10,836 nt of DNA from Pirellulales bacterium (GTDB lineage: Bacteria; Planctomycetota; Planctomycetia; Pirellulales; JALHPA01). The DNA is taken from the NCBI GenBank assembly GCA_022842745.1, contig JALHPA010000036.1:1-10836 (forward strand). The letters run 5' to 3'. A model generated the notes under the pieces. It was not told the DNA's origin, did no database searches, and saw only the letters and a program-made list of their open reading frames with translations. The translations under genes were made by a program, and so were the position numbers. Below, piece after piece: positions 1 through 6,111 of this stretch (position 1 is the stretch's first letter; every line of letters starts with the position of its first letter).

Positions 1-910
1 CCTCCACCCAATCCACGCTCCCATCCACCCGCGCAAAATACAGCCCCCCCCGGTGCGAACTCCGAAACCCGTTCACGTTCGGCCACCAACTGGGCGAATA
101 GCTCCGCCCCTCCACCGGAACCACGTTCGGCGGAATCGCACACGTCGCATACGCGTTGTTCGCATACGCCCACCCCACGTACCGGTTTTTTTCCGGCAGC
201 GCCTCCCCCGCCAAAAACGTCTTGCTCGTCCCATCCTTCACATGCCGCAGCGAGCGCGGCCGCAAATAATCGCTCCGCCACATCACCCCATCCCCGTGAT
301 CCATCCCATCCCAAGCATCCCGCCCCTTGAGCGACCGATCGGGCGACTGATTCGGCCAGTCGGTCCCAATATCGTCCAACAACTGCGACCCATCCGCCCC
401 CCAGTTCGATCCGCTGCACCCCTGATAATTCGTTTGCCCGACCGCCCCAATGCTCGGCGCAGGCAAATTCCGCACGTCCCCGCTCAGGTTCCCCGCGTCC
501 CACCGCGGCCCAGCGTTGCTGTACCCGTCGCTGGGACAAAGAAACAACGCCACCTGCCGCCCCACGATCGTACTCTGCCGCAAAGTCGCCCGCCCCACCC
601 GCCCCTCCTCGTACAACGCCTTCTCTTCCATGTACGGCAAGATTCTCGCTAGCCAACTCCAAGCCCGCGAATCCGGCCCGACTCCCCCCTGAATAATAAA
701 ATGCCCCGTAGGAAACAACCGCCGCGCGTCATGATGCCCCCGCACCGCGAGCGCCACCTGCCGCAGATTACTCCGGCATCCCACCCTCCGCGCAGCCTCC
801 CGTGCCCCCTGCACCGCCGGCAACAACACCGCCATCAACAGGCCAATGATGCTGATGACGACCAACAGCTCAACCAGCGTAACCGCACGACGCACTACCC
901 GGTAGGACAT
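1..910 (-). CDS. DUF1559 prepilin-type (H-X9-DG) protein, C-terminus cut by window edge
   Basis: The frame opens at the ATG whose complement is 908-910 and stays open for 303 codons to the window edge. Residues 7-36 form a type IV prepilin-like N-terminus: RRA, then VTLVELLVVISIIGLLMAVLLP, then the PAVQGAREAARR helix. Planctomycete paralogues usually read RRGFTLVE; here the position before the cleavage site is Ala and the next is Val, both tolerable for a prepilin peptidase. Further on are LFLCPSDG and, at about residues 282-299, FRSSHRGG followed by DGSV, with His286 and Asp296 spaced as in the H-X9-DG motif that ends this family. Roughly 15-30 residues should remain outside the window. A GGAGG lies 9 nt before the ATG. 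The family is hugely expanded in planctomycetes and is thought to be exported and anchored by its N-terminal helix in pilin-like or envelope assemblies; the exact role is unknown. Family assignment is firm. Confidence 0.93.
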   Translation of the reverse strand, partial: MSYRVVRRAVTLVELLVVISIIGLLMAVLLPAVQGAREAARRVGCRSNLRQVALAVRGHHDARRLFPTGHFIIQGGVGPDSRAWSWLARILPYMEEKALYEEGRVGRATLRQSTIVGRQVALFLCPSDGYSNAGPRWDAGNLSGDVRNLPAPSIGAVGQTNYQGCSGSNWGADGSQLLDDIGTDWPNQSPDRSLKGRDAWDGMDHGDGVMWRSDYLRPRSLRHVKDGTSKTFLAGEALPEKNRYVGWAYANNAYATCAIPPNVVPVEGRSYSPSWWPNVNGFRSSHRGGLYFARVDGSVDWVE

Positions 911-918
911 CTCCCGCG

Positions 919-975
919 CCCTCCAACAATCCCCGCACCCTCCAACAATCCCCGCGCCCTCCAACAATCCCCGCC
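919..975. repeat. Three tandem copies of a 19-bp unit before the DUF1559 gene
   Basis: Units begin at 919, 938 and 957 with the consensus CCCTCCAACAATCCCCGCG and differ only in the last two bases. On the minus strand each unit contains TTGGAGG, so each carries a Shine-Dalgarno-like GGAGG; the unit nearest the gene places it 9 nt before the ATG. A decayed fourth copy may follow at 976-992. The copies are contiguous, so this is a simple tandem repeat and not a CRISPR array. Confidence 0.9.
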
Positions 976-992
976 CCTCGCTAACCATCCTC

Positions 993-1073
993 GCCCCAAA
1001 GGGGCATAAGACGAAAGCCCAGGGCACCGCCCTGGGTCCACATTCGCAAATAGCCAGAAAGCCCTGTAAGGGC
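993..1073. repeat. Three-hairpin intergenic element
   Basis: Three perfect GC-rich stems with 3-nt loops lie in a row: GCCCC-AAA-GGGGC (993-1005), CCCAGGGC-ACC-GCCCTGGG (1018-1036) and GCCCT-GTA-AGGGC (1061-1073). The element sits between two co-directional minus-strand genes. The wording resembles interspersed intergenic repeats that I remember from planctomycete genomes, but that is memory and not a search. It may act as a transcript-end or processing structure for the 1138-1836 gene, although no T tract follows any of the stems. No protein is supported here. Confidence 0.7.
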
Positions 1074-1137
1074 GACCCAACCTTCTCCTGACGATCAGAA
1101 TTCAACCCACGTCAACGCGCGTCGCCCATACCAACCG

Positions 1138-1836
1138 TCACACGCTCCGGATGCGTCCTCGATACCAGGCCAGCAACACCACCGCCCCCACAACCACCGC
1201 TCCGATGCCAACGACCCACACCCACCAACTCGACCGTTCCATCGGTTCAATCGGCGAACCGTCGTAATAAACCAGCTTTTCTCCTGTCCACAGGCGTTGC
1301 AGCGGATTTTCAAAACCTACCGGACCGACCTCCCGCCCCGGTTCCACGCCCAATCCCGCGAACGTAAACGTTTCTGGAGGAAGGGACGTTCCCATGGATA
1401 CGACTTTGATCGACAAATCCTCAGTACCCGTTACCTTCCCATTGGTGCGATACCAATACTGGATTCTTGTTGGAAACCAATACCCAGACGGCTCATGTTG
1501 CTCCACATGGGAAACGATCTCTTCGGACACAGTAGCTACCTTGCTAACACACTCGGTAATCGATCGCAATACGCTTGGGCCTCTGTCCGTGTCGATCCAC
1601 ACCTCCACATTGCAGCCATCTTTTCGCCGATACGTCACCTTCTGGCACGGCCGGCCCTCATGCGTAGCCTCAGTAACGCTAGTGCTTTCCACATCAGGCC
1701 GTGCGATCAACGACTCGAACGGTATGCGAGCCGTTTGAAACGAGTCAACCGAATACAGCCCCAAAGCCCTCGCGTCCAGAATCGTAATCGGATGCTTGGC
1801 CTTCATACCCTTGGGGTTATAGATCGTAACACCCAT
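1138..1836 (-). CDS. LolA-like membrane-anchored protein, probably N-terminally truncated
   Basis: This is a 232-residue frame. Residues 60-165 alternate short strands, with VEVWIDTDRGPSVLRSI, YWFPTRIQYWY and PPETFTFAGLGVEPG. The pattern resembles planctomycete periplasmic proteins with a LolA/LolB-like half-barrel (WIDP...GYLPVR, then WFP, then a 'Ftl..lG...G' ending). Residues 203-225 form one hydrophobic span followed by RGRIRSV, a C-terminal anchor with a cytoplasmic tail. Such a topology needs an N-terminal signal peptide, and none is present. The frame is open for 32 more codons upstream, with plausible coding such as LDDAGRP just before the ATG, but these codons contain no ATG, GTG or TTG, and the frame stops at 1933-1935 within a hairpin repeat. 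A GGGAGG lies only 3 nt before the ATG. I read this as a 3' remnant or a gene whose 5' end was replaced; the substrate is unknown. Confidence 0.6.
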   Translation of the reverse strand: MGVTIYNPKGMKAKHPITILDARALGLYSVDSFQTARIPFESLIARPDVESTSVTEATHEGRPCQKVTYRRKDGCNVEVWIDTDRGPSVLRSITECVSKVATVSEEIVSHVEQHEPSGYWFPTRIQYWYRTNGKVTGTEDLSIKVVSMGTSLPPETFTFAGLGVEPGREVGPVGFENPLQRLWTGEKLVYYDGSPIEPMERSSWWVWVVGIGAVVVGAVVLLAWYRGRIRSV

Positions 1837-1896
1837 TGGCCTCCCTGCGTCGTCCAGACCACTGCCCCCACTGTCCTCCTGCCCTCCTGCCGATCT

Positions 1897-2004
1897 GCTG
1901 ACTTCAGTCAGCTCCCCCGTCAGACACCCGCTTCAGCGGGTGGTCCGAGCCACCACACCCCCAACCCTCCCCCCACCAAAAACCCAGCCGGTCTTCAGCC
2001 GGCT
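1897..2004. repeat. Cluster of three hairpins with a common TTCA loop
   Basis: Three inverted repeats have different stems but the same four-base loop: GCTGAC-TTCA-GTCAGC (1897-1912), CACCCGC-TTCA-GCGGGTG (1925-1942) and AGCCGG(T)C-TTCA-GCCGGCT (1986-2004, with one bulged T). Read on the minus strand the loop is TGAA. The last stem is followed on the minus strand by GGGTTTTTGG, which could end a transcript weakly. Constant loops with changing stems suggest that structure rather than sequence is kept, as in REP-type elements. The first two hairpins lie at the broken 5' end of the 1138-1836 gene. Confidence 0.75.
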
Positions 2005-2110
2005 TCTGTCCCCCCTTCAGGCCCCTTGCGCTTGATTCTGAACCACCCGATATGTAATCCTGTACACTGAACGATTCTAGACAAACGGTAACACCAACTG
2101 CCCAACGTAA

Positions 2111-2308
2111 GGATGGGTGCCTGGGGTCAAGCCGAAAGGCTTGCCCCCAGAAAACAAGATCCTCAAACCCAAAAAAAAAGCCGCCCCCGGCGGCCCCGCT
2201 CCAAAGGCGAAGGGGTGCCTGTGGTCGAGCCGCAAGGCTCGCCCACAGAAACCCCAATCCAAACCCCTTCAAAAAAGCCGCCCCCAGGCCCCGCTTCCCC
2301 TGCGCGCT
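2111..2308. repeat. Tandem pair of ~98-bp units, each with a GNRA-loop hairpin, an A tract and a GCCGCC segment
   Basis: Unit A starts near 2111 and unit B near 2211. Hairpin A is CTGGGG-T-CAAGCC-GAAA-GGCTTG-C-CCCCAG (2121-2150). Hairpin B is CTGTGG-T-CGAGCC-GCAA-GGCTCG-C-CCACAG (2219-2248). Two base pairs differ between them and both differences are compensatory (G-C to T-A, A-T to G-C). The T/C mismatch is retained, and both loops fit GNRA on the plus strand. Each hairpin is followed about 20-30 nt later by a run of A (2171-2179 and 2271-2276) and GCCGCCCCC. In A this forms a stem with GGCGGC; B lacks those bases. Both units are preceded by GGGTGC. No gene overlaps them. Confidence 0.85.
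2171..2194 (-). terminator. Possible intrinsic terminator reading leftwards
   Basis: On the minus strand GCCGCC-GGG-GGCGGC (2194-2180) is followed directly by nine T (2179-2171), the classic stem plus U-tract form. No minus-strand gene is visible upstream between 2195 and 2733, so its client is unclear. It may be a fixed part of the repeat unit, or a leftover from a lost gene. The matching site in the second unit keeps the T run but has lost most of the stem. Confidence 0.4.
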
Positions 2309-2310
2309 GC

Positions 2311-2655
2311 CATGCCCACCCCAAAACCTTTTCCCCTGTGCCTCTCCGCGTCCCTACATCCCCGCGGTTCAATTCAGACTTACGACAAATCCACACCCAC
2401 TTCACCACCCAATCGCGCAAACAGGTCATCGCGCGTTGTTGCCTCCCAAAAAGCGCACATTCTGTACCTCGACAAACCCCGACCCTTCCGCAACTCCCTT
2501 GCGCCCCAACCCCTTGCGCCAAACCACGATTTCACCGCGAAAAAAAACGCGCACAACCCATTTTCCGCAGTTTTGCCCCTCGCAACCCGCGCCCCCACCT
2601 CTTGCCCTCGCCCTAAGTACTCCTCGAACCCTTCGTTCTCCCCTCGTTCCACCGC
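2311..2655. other. C- and pyrimidine-rich intergenic stretch with no gene seen
   Basis: Open frames exist on both strands, but they are Pro/Arg/Gly-rich products of C-rich DNA, without signal peptide, motif or plausible start. No strong hairpin or repeat copy was noticed after about 2310. The plus strand is markedly pyrimidine-rich between 2575 and 2655. Confidence 0.6.
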
Positions 2656-2687
2656 TTGACTTTGACCCCTGCCCGCCGCACCATAAT
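2656..2687 (+). promoter_or_regulatory. Weak promoter candidate for the cytochrome gene
   Basis: TTGACT (2656-2661), overlapped by TTGACC (2662-2667), lies upstream of CATAAT (2682-2687). Spacers are 20 and 14 nt, neither ideal, so only a weak sigma-70-like match can be claimed. It sits 47 nt before the ATG at 2734, and it is the most AT-biased patch in a C-rich region. Confidence 0.3.
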
Positions 2688-2733
2688 CGTTTCCTTGCCA
2701 CCAGCTTTCCGCCATCCATTAGGGTTTTCACAC

Positions 2734-3507
2734 ATGAAATGGCTGATCCTTCCCGCTGCCGCGTTAGCCTTCTCCTTGGGTGCGTTCTTCGCCTCCCAGG
2801 CGGATGAAACATCCGACGCTCCCCCCGCACCGCCCCTCGTTTCCACCTTTGCCCCCTTGGCCGACCTGACCGATCAGGTCGACTATTACCTCAAACGCAT
2901 CGACGAAGCCCTCGCCTCGGCTGAATTCGACGAAGCCCAACTTGCCCGCGTCAAAAAAGACGGCCACACGCTTGCCGTCCTACTCCTGACCCTCGCCCTG
3001 CACGACGAAGACAACCCCTTCAAACGATCGGCCTCCGCCCTGATCGTCGACGCCCAGGAATTAGCCAAATCCGCCGACCAAAAATCCGCCCAATCCGCCC
3101 GCAAACAATTTGAAACCCACCGTCTCGATCCGCTCCCCAATAGCCAGCCACAGACATGGCGAAAAGTCGCCTCGATGGGCCAACTCATGAAGCAGGTTTC
3201 GGTCATCGATACCGCCCTCAAGCGGAACCTCAAAGGCGCCCGACTCAAGTCGCAAGCCAAAACCACCGCGCCCCAGGCCACCACCCTCGCGGCAATCGCG
3301 CAGGCGACCCTGCTCGACACCCACGAGGTGAAGGACAAAGCGGACCTGAAGGATTGGTATTCCTACAGCGCCGAATTTCGCGACTCCTCCGCCGCGCTCA
3401 GTGCCGCCATTCGCGGCGGCGATGCCGCAAAAGTCAACACCGCCTTCGCCCGAGTTTCCAAAAGCTGCGAAACTTGCCATCAAAAATTCCACCAGGAACT
3501 GAAATAA
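2734..3507 (+). CDS. Exported c-type cytochrome with a C-terminal CXXCH site
   Basis: From the ATG at 2734 the product has 257 residues. The frame is open upstream to 2656, but this ATG gives a clean signal peptide (MKWLILPAAALAFSLGAFFA, then SQADE), so I prefer it. CETCH at residues 245-249 is the single covalent haem site, three residues short of a final helix end (QKFHQELK), the placement seen in class II cytochromes c (c' type four-helix bundles). THEVKDKADLKDWYSYSAEF, about 40 residues earlier, resembles conserved wording I know from planctomycete cytochromes. Residues ~40-125 form another helical stretch without a CXXCH; its start (LADLTDQVDYYLKRIDEAL) resembles MGQLMKQVSVIDTALKRNL of the second half, suggesting a duplicated bundle with only one haem. 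Role: periplasmic electron carrier or haem sensor; partner unknown. Third codon positions are strongly C-biased, unlike the genes to the right. Confidence 0.85.
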   Translation: MKWLILPAAALAFSLGAFFASQADETSDAPPAPPLVSTFAPLADLTDQVDYYLKRIDEALASAEFDEAQLARVKKDGHTLAVLLLTLALHDEDNPFKRSASALIVDAQELAKSADQKSAQSARKQFETHRLDPLPNSQPQTWRKVASMGQLMKQVSVIDTALKRNLKGARLKSQAKTTAPQATTLAAIAQATLLDTHEVKDKADLKDWYSYSAEFRDSSAALSAAIRGGDAAKVNTAFARVSKSCETCHQKFHQELK

Positions 3508-3806
3508 GTCCTTCCCCTGATTGCGTATCGATTGCTGAGGTCGGCCCGCGCGGTCCCACCCCCCATCGACCAGGCACAGAATCTGCATAGGCCCGCCGCG
3601 GCCAGCCGATTTTGCGCAACTGTCGTACGTTGCCCCGGATTGGGACCGAAATCGTAACAGTGCGGGCAGCCGTTCCGCCTTTCGCAGGCGGCGCGACCCG
3701 CGAAAAATCCGTGAAAAAGTCGAGGAATCGTCCTCCGCGCGGTTCGCGTCGATCGGTGGCGAGTGCTATTTTTGAGAGTACTCCTCAAGGCGCTTTGGAC
3801 GGAACC
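3508..3806. other. Intergenic region between the cytochrome and glgX genes
   Basis: No gene is supported. The stretch holds a perfect hairpin CCGCCT-TTCGC-AGGCGG at 3675-3691 and a smaller one, TTGAG-AGTACTC-CTCAA at 3772-3788, just before glgX. Neither has a T tract after it. The frame of glgX is open back to 3612, but that extension is Arg-rich and unlike GlgX N-termini, so I treat it as a leader. No convincing terminator for the cytochrome gene was seen. Confidence 0.55.
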
Positions 3807-5939
3807 ATGCTGAAAAAGTTGGATCAACACCAATCCGCGTTACAGTTTTCGCAGGCCCTTCCCTATGGCGCCATCCTTCACGATGGCGGCGTGCAGTTCG
3901 TCGTATTCAGCCGTTCCGCTACGGCGATGCGCGTGTTGCTGTACAACTCGGTCGACGATCGCGAGCCGTCGGAGGTCATCCACTTCGACCGCGAGACCGA
4001 TCGCTGGGGCGACATCTGGAGCACCTTTGTCCCCGGAGTCGGCACGGGCCAGCTCTACCACTTTCAGGCGGAAGGTCCATTCGATCCCGAGCACGGCGAT
4101 CGCTTCAACGGCAACGCGCGATTGATCGATCCTTATGCGCGCGCTTTGGCCGGCCGGTTCCTGCCCTCGGAGGGAGGCGAAGTCTATCCCCCGAAATGCG
4201 TGGTGGTGGACGATTTGTTCGACTGGCAAGGAGACCGCCATCTCAAGCGCAATTTGTCGGAGACGATCATCTACGAGATGCACGTTCGCGGCTTCACGCG
4301 GGACCATTCGAGCGGCTGTAATCACCCGGGAACGTACTTGGGAGTGATCGAGAAGATTCCGTACCTCAAGTCGCTCGGCGTGACCGCCGTCGAATTGATG
4401 CCGGTGCATGAGTTCCCTACCGAGAGTCCGTGGGGGCATAAGCTCGACCGCCCAAACTATTGGGGCTACGACCCCTTGGCGTTTTTCGCGCCGCACCGCG
4501 GTTATGCGTCGAGCAGCGTGCCGGGCGCTCAAGTAAATGAGTTCAAGGAAATGGTGCGTGCCCTACACCAGGCGGGCATCGAAGTGATTCTGGACGTGGT
4601 TTTCAACCATACCGCGGAAGGAAACGAGCGCGGACCCACGCTGAGCTTCAAGGGATTGGAGAACCGCGTCTATTACATGCTGGGCAACGGCGGCAGCTTC
4701 TATCGCAACTACTCGGGCTGCGGCAACACCATCAACGGCAACCACCCCGTCGTGCGCGAGATGATTTTCTTGTGCCTGCGACACTGGGTCCACAATTATC
4801 ACATTGACGGATTCCGGTTCGATCTGGCGTCGATCCTCAGCCGCGACCGACAGGGGGAGTTGTTGCCGAATCCGCCGCTGGTGGAACTGATTGCCGAGGA
4901 TCCGCTCCTGGCCGATACGAAGATCATCGCCGAGGCTTGGGACGCGGCGGGCGCCTACCAGGTGGGATCGTTCGCCAACATGCGGTGGGCGGAATGGAAC
5001 GGGCGGTACCGAGACGATATTCGCCGCTATTGGCGCGGCGACGTCGGCCAAACGGGACATCTGGCCACGCGGCTGGCGGGATCCAGCGACCTTTACCAGC
5101 CCGGCGGACGCCAGCCATACCACAGCATCAACTTCATCACCTCGCACGATGGCTTTACCCTGAATGACCTGGTGACCTACAGCGTCAAACACAACGAGGA
5201 CAACCACGAGGGCAACCGGGACGGCGACAACAACAACCTGAGCGCCAACTACGGAGTCGAAGGTCCAACCCGGCGACGCGCCGTTGAGGCCATCCGCCTG
5301 CGGCAGATCAAGAACTTCCTGGCCACCCTGCTGCTCAGCCAGGGGGTGCCAATGGTGCTCTACGGAGACGAGTGTCGCCGGACCCAGCGGGGCAACAACA
5401 ACGCCTACTGCCAGGACAACAATATCTCCTGGTTCAATTGGAAGCTGCTCGAGAAGAACCAAGAACTGGTCCGCTTCACGCGCTGCCTGATCGAGTTTCG
5501 CAGGGCCAACCCGGCGGTGCGGCGGATCGACTTCCTCAAGGGTCAGCCGCTGTTGCCTGGCGCCTTGCCGGATGTCAGTTGGTTTACCGCGGAAGGGCAG
5601 GAGGTCGACTGGAGCAACCCGGATGGAAGCCTGGTATGCGTGTTTGGCGCGCCGCAGGGGAGCGAGGATCCGCAGGGGGTCAGCCGGCACGTGCTGCTGT
5701 TCATGCATGCTGGAATCTTGCCGCGAGAGTTCCAGGTTCCAATGCTTGCCCGTTCCATTCTGTGGCGACGATTCATCGATACCGCGGCGGCCAGCCCGGC
5801 GGATATTTTTCCGGACTTTGACGGTCCGCTTTTGGCCGCGGCCGAACCGTTAACGCTGGCGGACCGGTCGATGGTCTGTTTTGTGTCGGCGCCGATGGCA
5901 AAGATTCCTCGCGTTTTCACGGCTCCTTCGCCCCGTTGA
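3807..5939 (+). CDS. glgX: Glycogen debranching enzyme, GlgX/isoamylase type
   Basis: This is a 710-residue glycoside hydrolase family 13 protein that hydrolyses alpha-1,6 branch linkages in glycogen or limit dextrins in the cytoplasm. Residues ~18-120 form the N-terminal carbohydrate-binding module (CBM48), beginning LPYGAILHDGGVQFVVFSR. The catalytic barrel follows, with all four conserved regions: DVVFNH (263-268), GFRFDLA with nucleophile Asp339, IIAEAWD with acid/base Glu376, and TSHDGF with His447-Asp448. WGYDPLAFFAPHRGYAS and NRVYYML are typical of the GlgX/TreX branch. The C-terminal ~130 residues match the usual beta domain in length. Start choice: the ATG at 3807 leaves about 17 residues before CBM48, as expected, whereas starting at 3612 would add 65 basic residues with no counterpart. 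A weak GGA precedes the ATG. No glg partners lie beside it here. Identity is firm; preference for glycogen rather than plant-type substrates is inferred from the host. Confidence 0.94.
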   Translation: MLKKLDQHQSALQFSQALPYGAILHDGGVQFVVFSRSATAMRVLLYNSVDDREPSEVIHFDRETDRWGDIWSTFVPGVGTGQLYHFQAEGPFDPEHGDRFNGNARLIDPYARALAGRFLPSEGGEVYPPKCVVVDDLFDWQGDRHLKRNLSETIIYEMHVRGFTRDHSSGCNHPGTYLGVIEKIPYLKSLGVTAVELMPVHEFPTESPWGHKLDRPNYWGYDPLAFFAPHRGYASSSVPGAQVNEFKEMVRALHQAGIEVILDVVFNHTAEGNERGPTLSFKGLENRVYYMLGNGGSFYRNYSGCGNTINGNHPVVREMIFLCLRHWVHNYHIDGFRFDLASILSRDRQGELLPNPPLVELIAEDPLLADTKIIAEAWDAAGAYQVGSFANMRWAEWNGRYRDDIRRYWRGDVGQTGHLATRLAGSSDLYQPGGRQPYHSINFITSHDGFTLNDLVTYSVKHNEDNHEGNRDGDNNNLSANYGVEGPTRRRAVEAIRLRQIKNFLATLLLSQGVPMVLYGDECRRTQRGNNNAYCQDNNISWFNWKLLEKNQELVRFTRCLIEFRRANPAVRRIDFLKGQPLLPGALPDVSWFTAEGQEVDWSNPDGSLVCVFGAPQGSEDPQGVSRHVLLFMHAGILPREFQVPMLARSILWRRFIDTAAASPADIFPDFDGPLLAAAEPLTLADRSMVCFVSAPMAKIPRVFTAPSPR

Positions 5940-6011
5940 GACGGGTTGCGGTCGGCCGGGAACCTGGCCGCTCCGGCAGACCCCCCCTGGTAGAAATCGA
6001 GTGGATTTCGC

Positions 6012-6061
6012 TATACTGCGATGCTAGCAGTCGTTAGCGACTGAACCGCGAGGAGTCGCGG
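6012..6061 (+). promoter_or_regulatory. Possible -10 box and two back-to-back leader hairpins before the 6112 gene
   Basis: TATACT at 6012-6017 is a good -10 match, but no clear -35 lies 16-18 nt upstream. If it is used, the transcript would begin near 6024 and open with two perfect 6-bp hairpins separated by AA: CAGTCG-TTAG-CGACTG (6028-6043) and CCGCGA-GGAG-TCGCGG (6046-6061). The second displays a Shine-Dalgarno-like GGAG in its loop. A five-codon minicistron (ATG GCC TCC CGC CAG TGA, 6084-6101) follows before the next gene. The hairpins are certain as sequence; their function is not. Confidence 0.4.
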
Positions 6062-6111
6062 ACCCCCGCCCGCTTGGTCCAGGATGGCCTCCCGCCAGTG
6101 AAAGCCAAGCC

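Noticed and set aside
53..652. Plus-strand open frame rich in Pro, Arg and His
   Set aside because: It lies opposite the DUF1559 gene, whose prepilin N-terminus and H-X9-DG end are unmistakable.
919..975. CRISPR array
   Set aside because: Units of 19 bp abut with no spacers, only three copies, and no cas genes nearby.
895..1080. Small minus-strand open frame (61 codons) over the three-hairpin element
   Set aside because: It is the translation of the repeat element itself and overlaps the DUF1559 start; no support as a gene.
1904..2272. Minus-strand open frame across the hairpin repeats
   Set aside because: Its content is translated repeat DNA (two related RL.HRHP segments from the tandem units); no promoter, start or family signal.
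3612..3806. N-terminal extension of GlgX from ATG 3612
   Set aside because: It would add 65 Arg-rich residues not seen in the family; the ATG at 3807 fits the known N-terminus before CBM48.
4563..5708. Minus-strand open frame (381 codons) opposite glgX
   Set aside because: glgX has all its catalytic motifs in the plus frame. The antisense frame arises from GC-rich codon bias.
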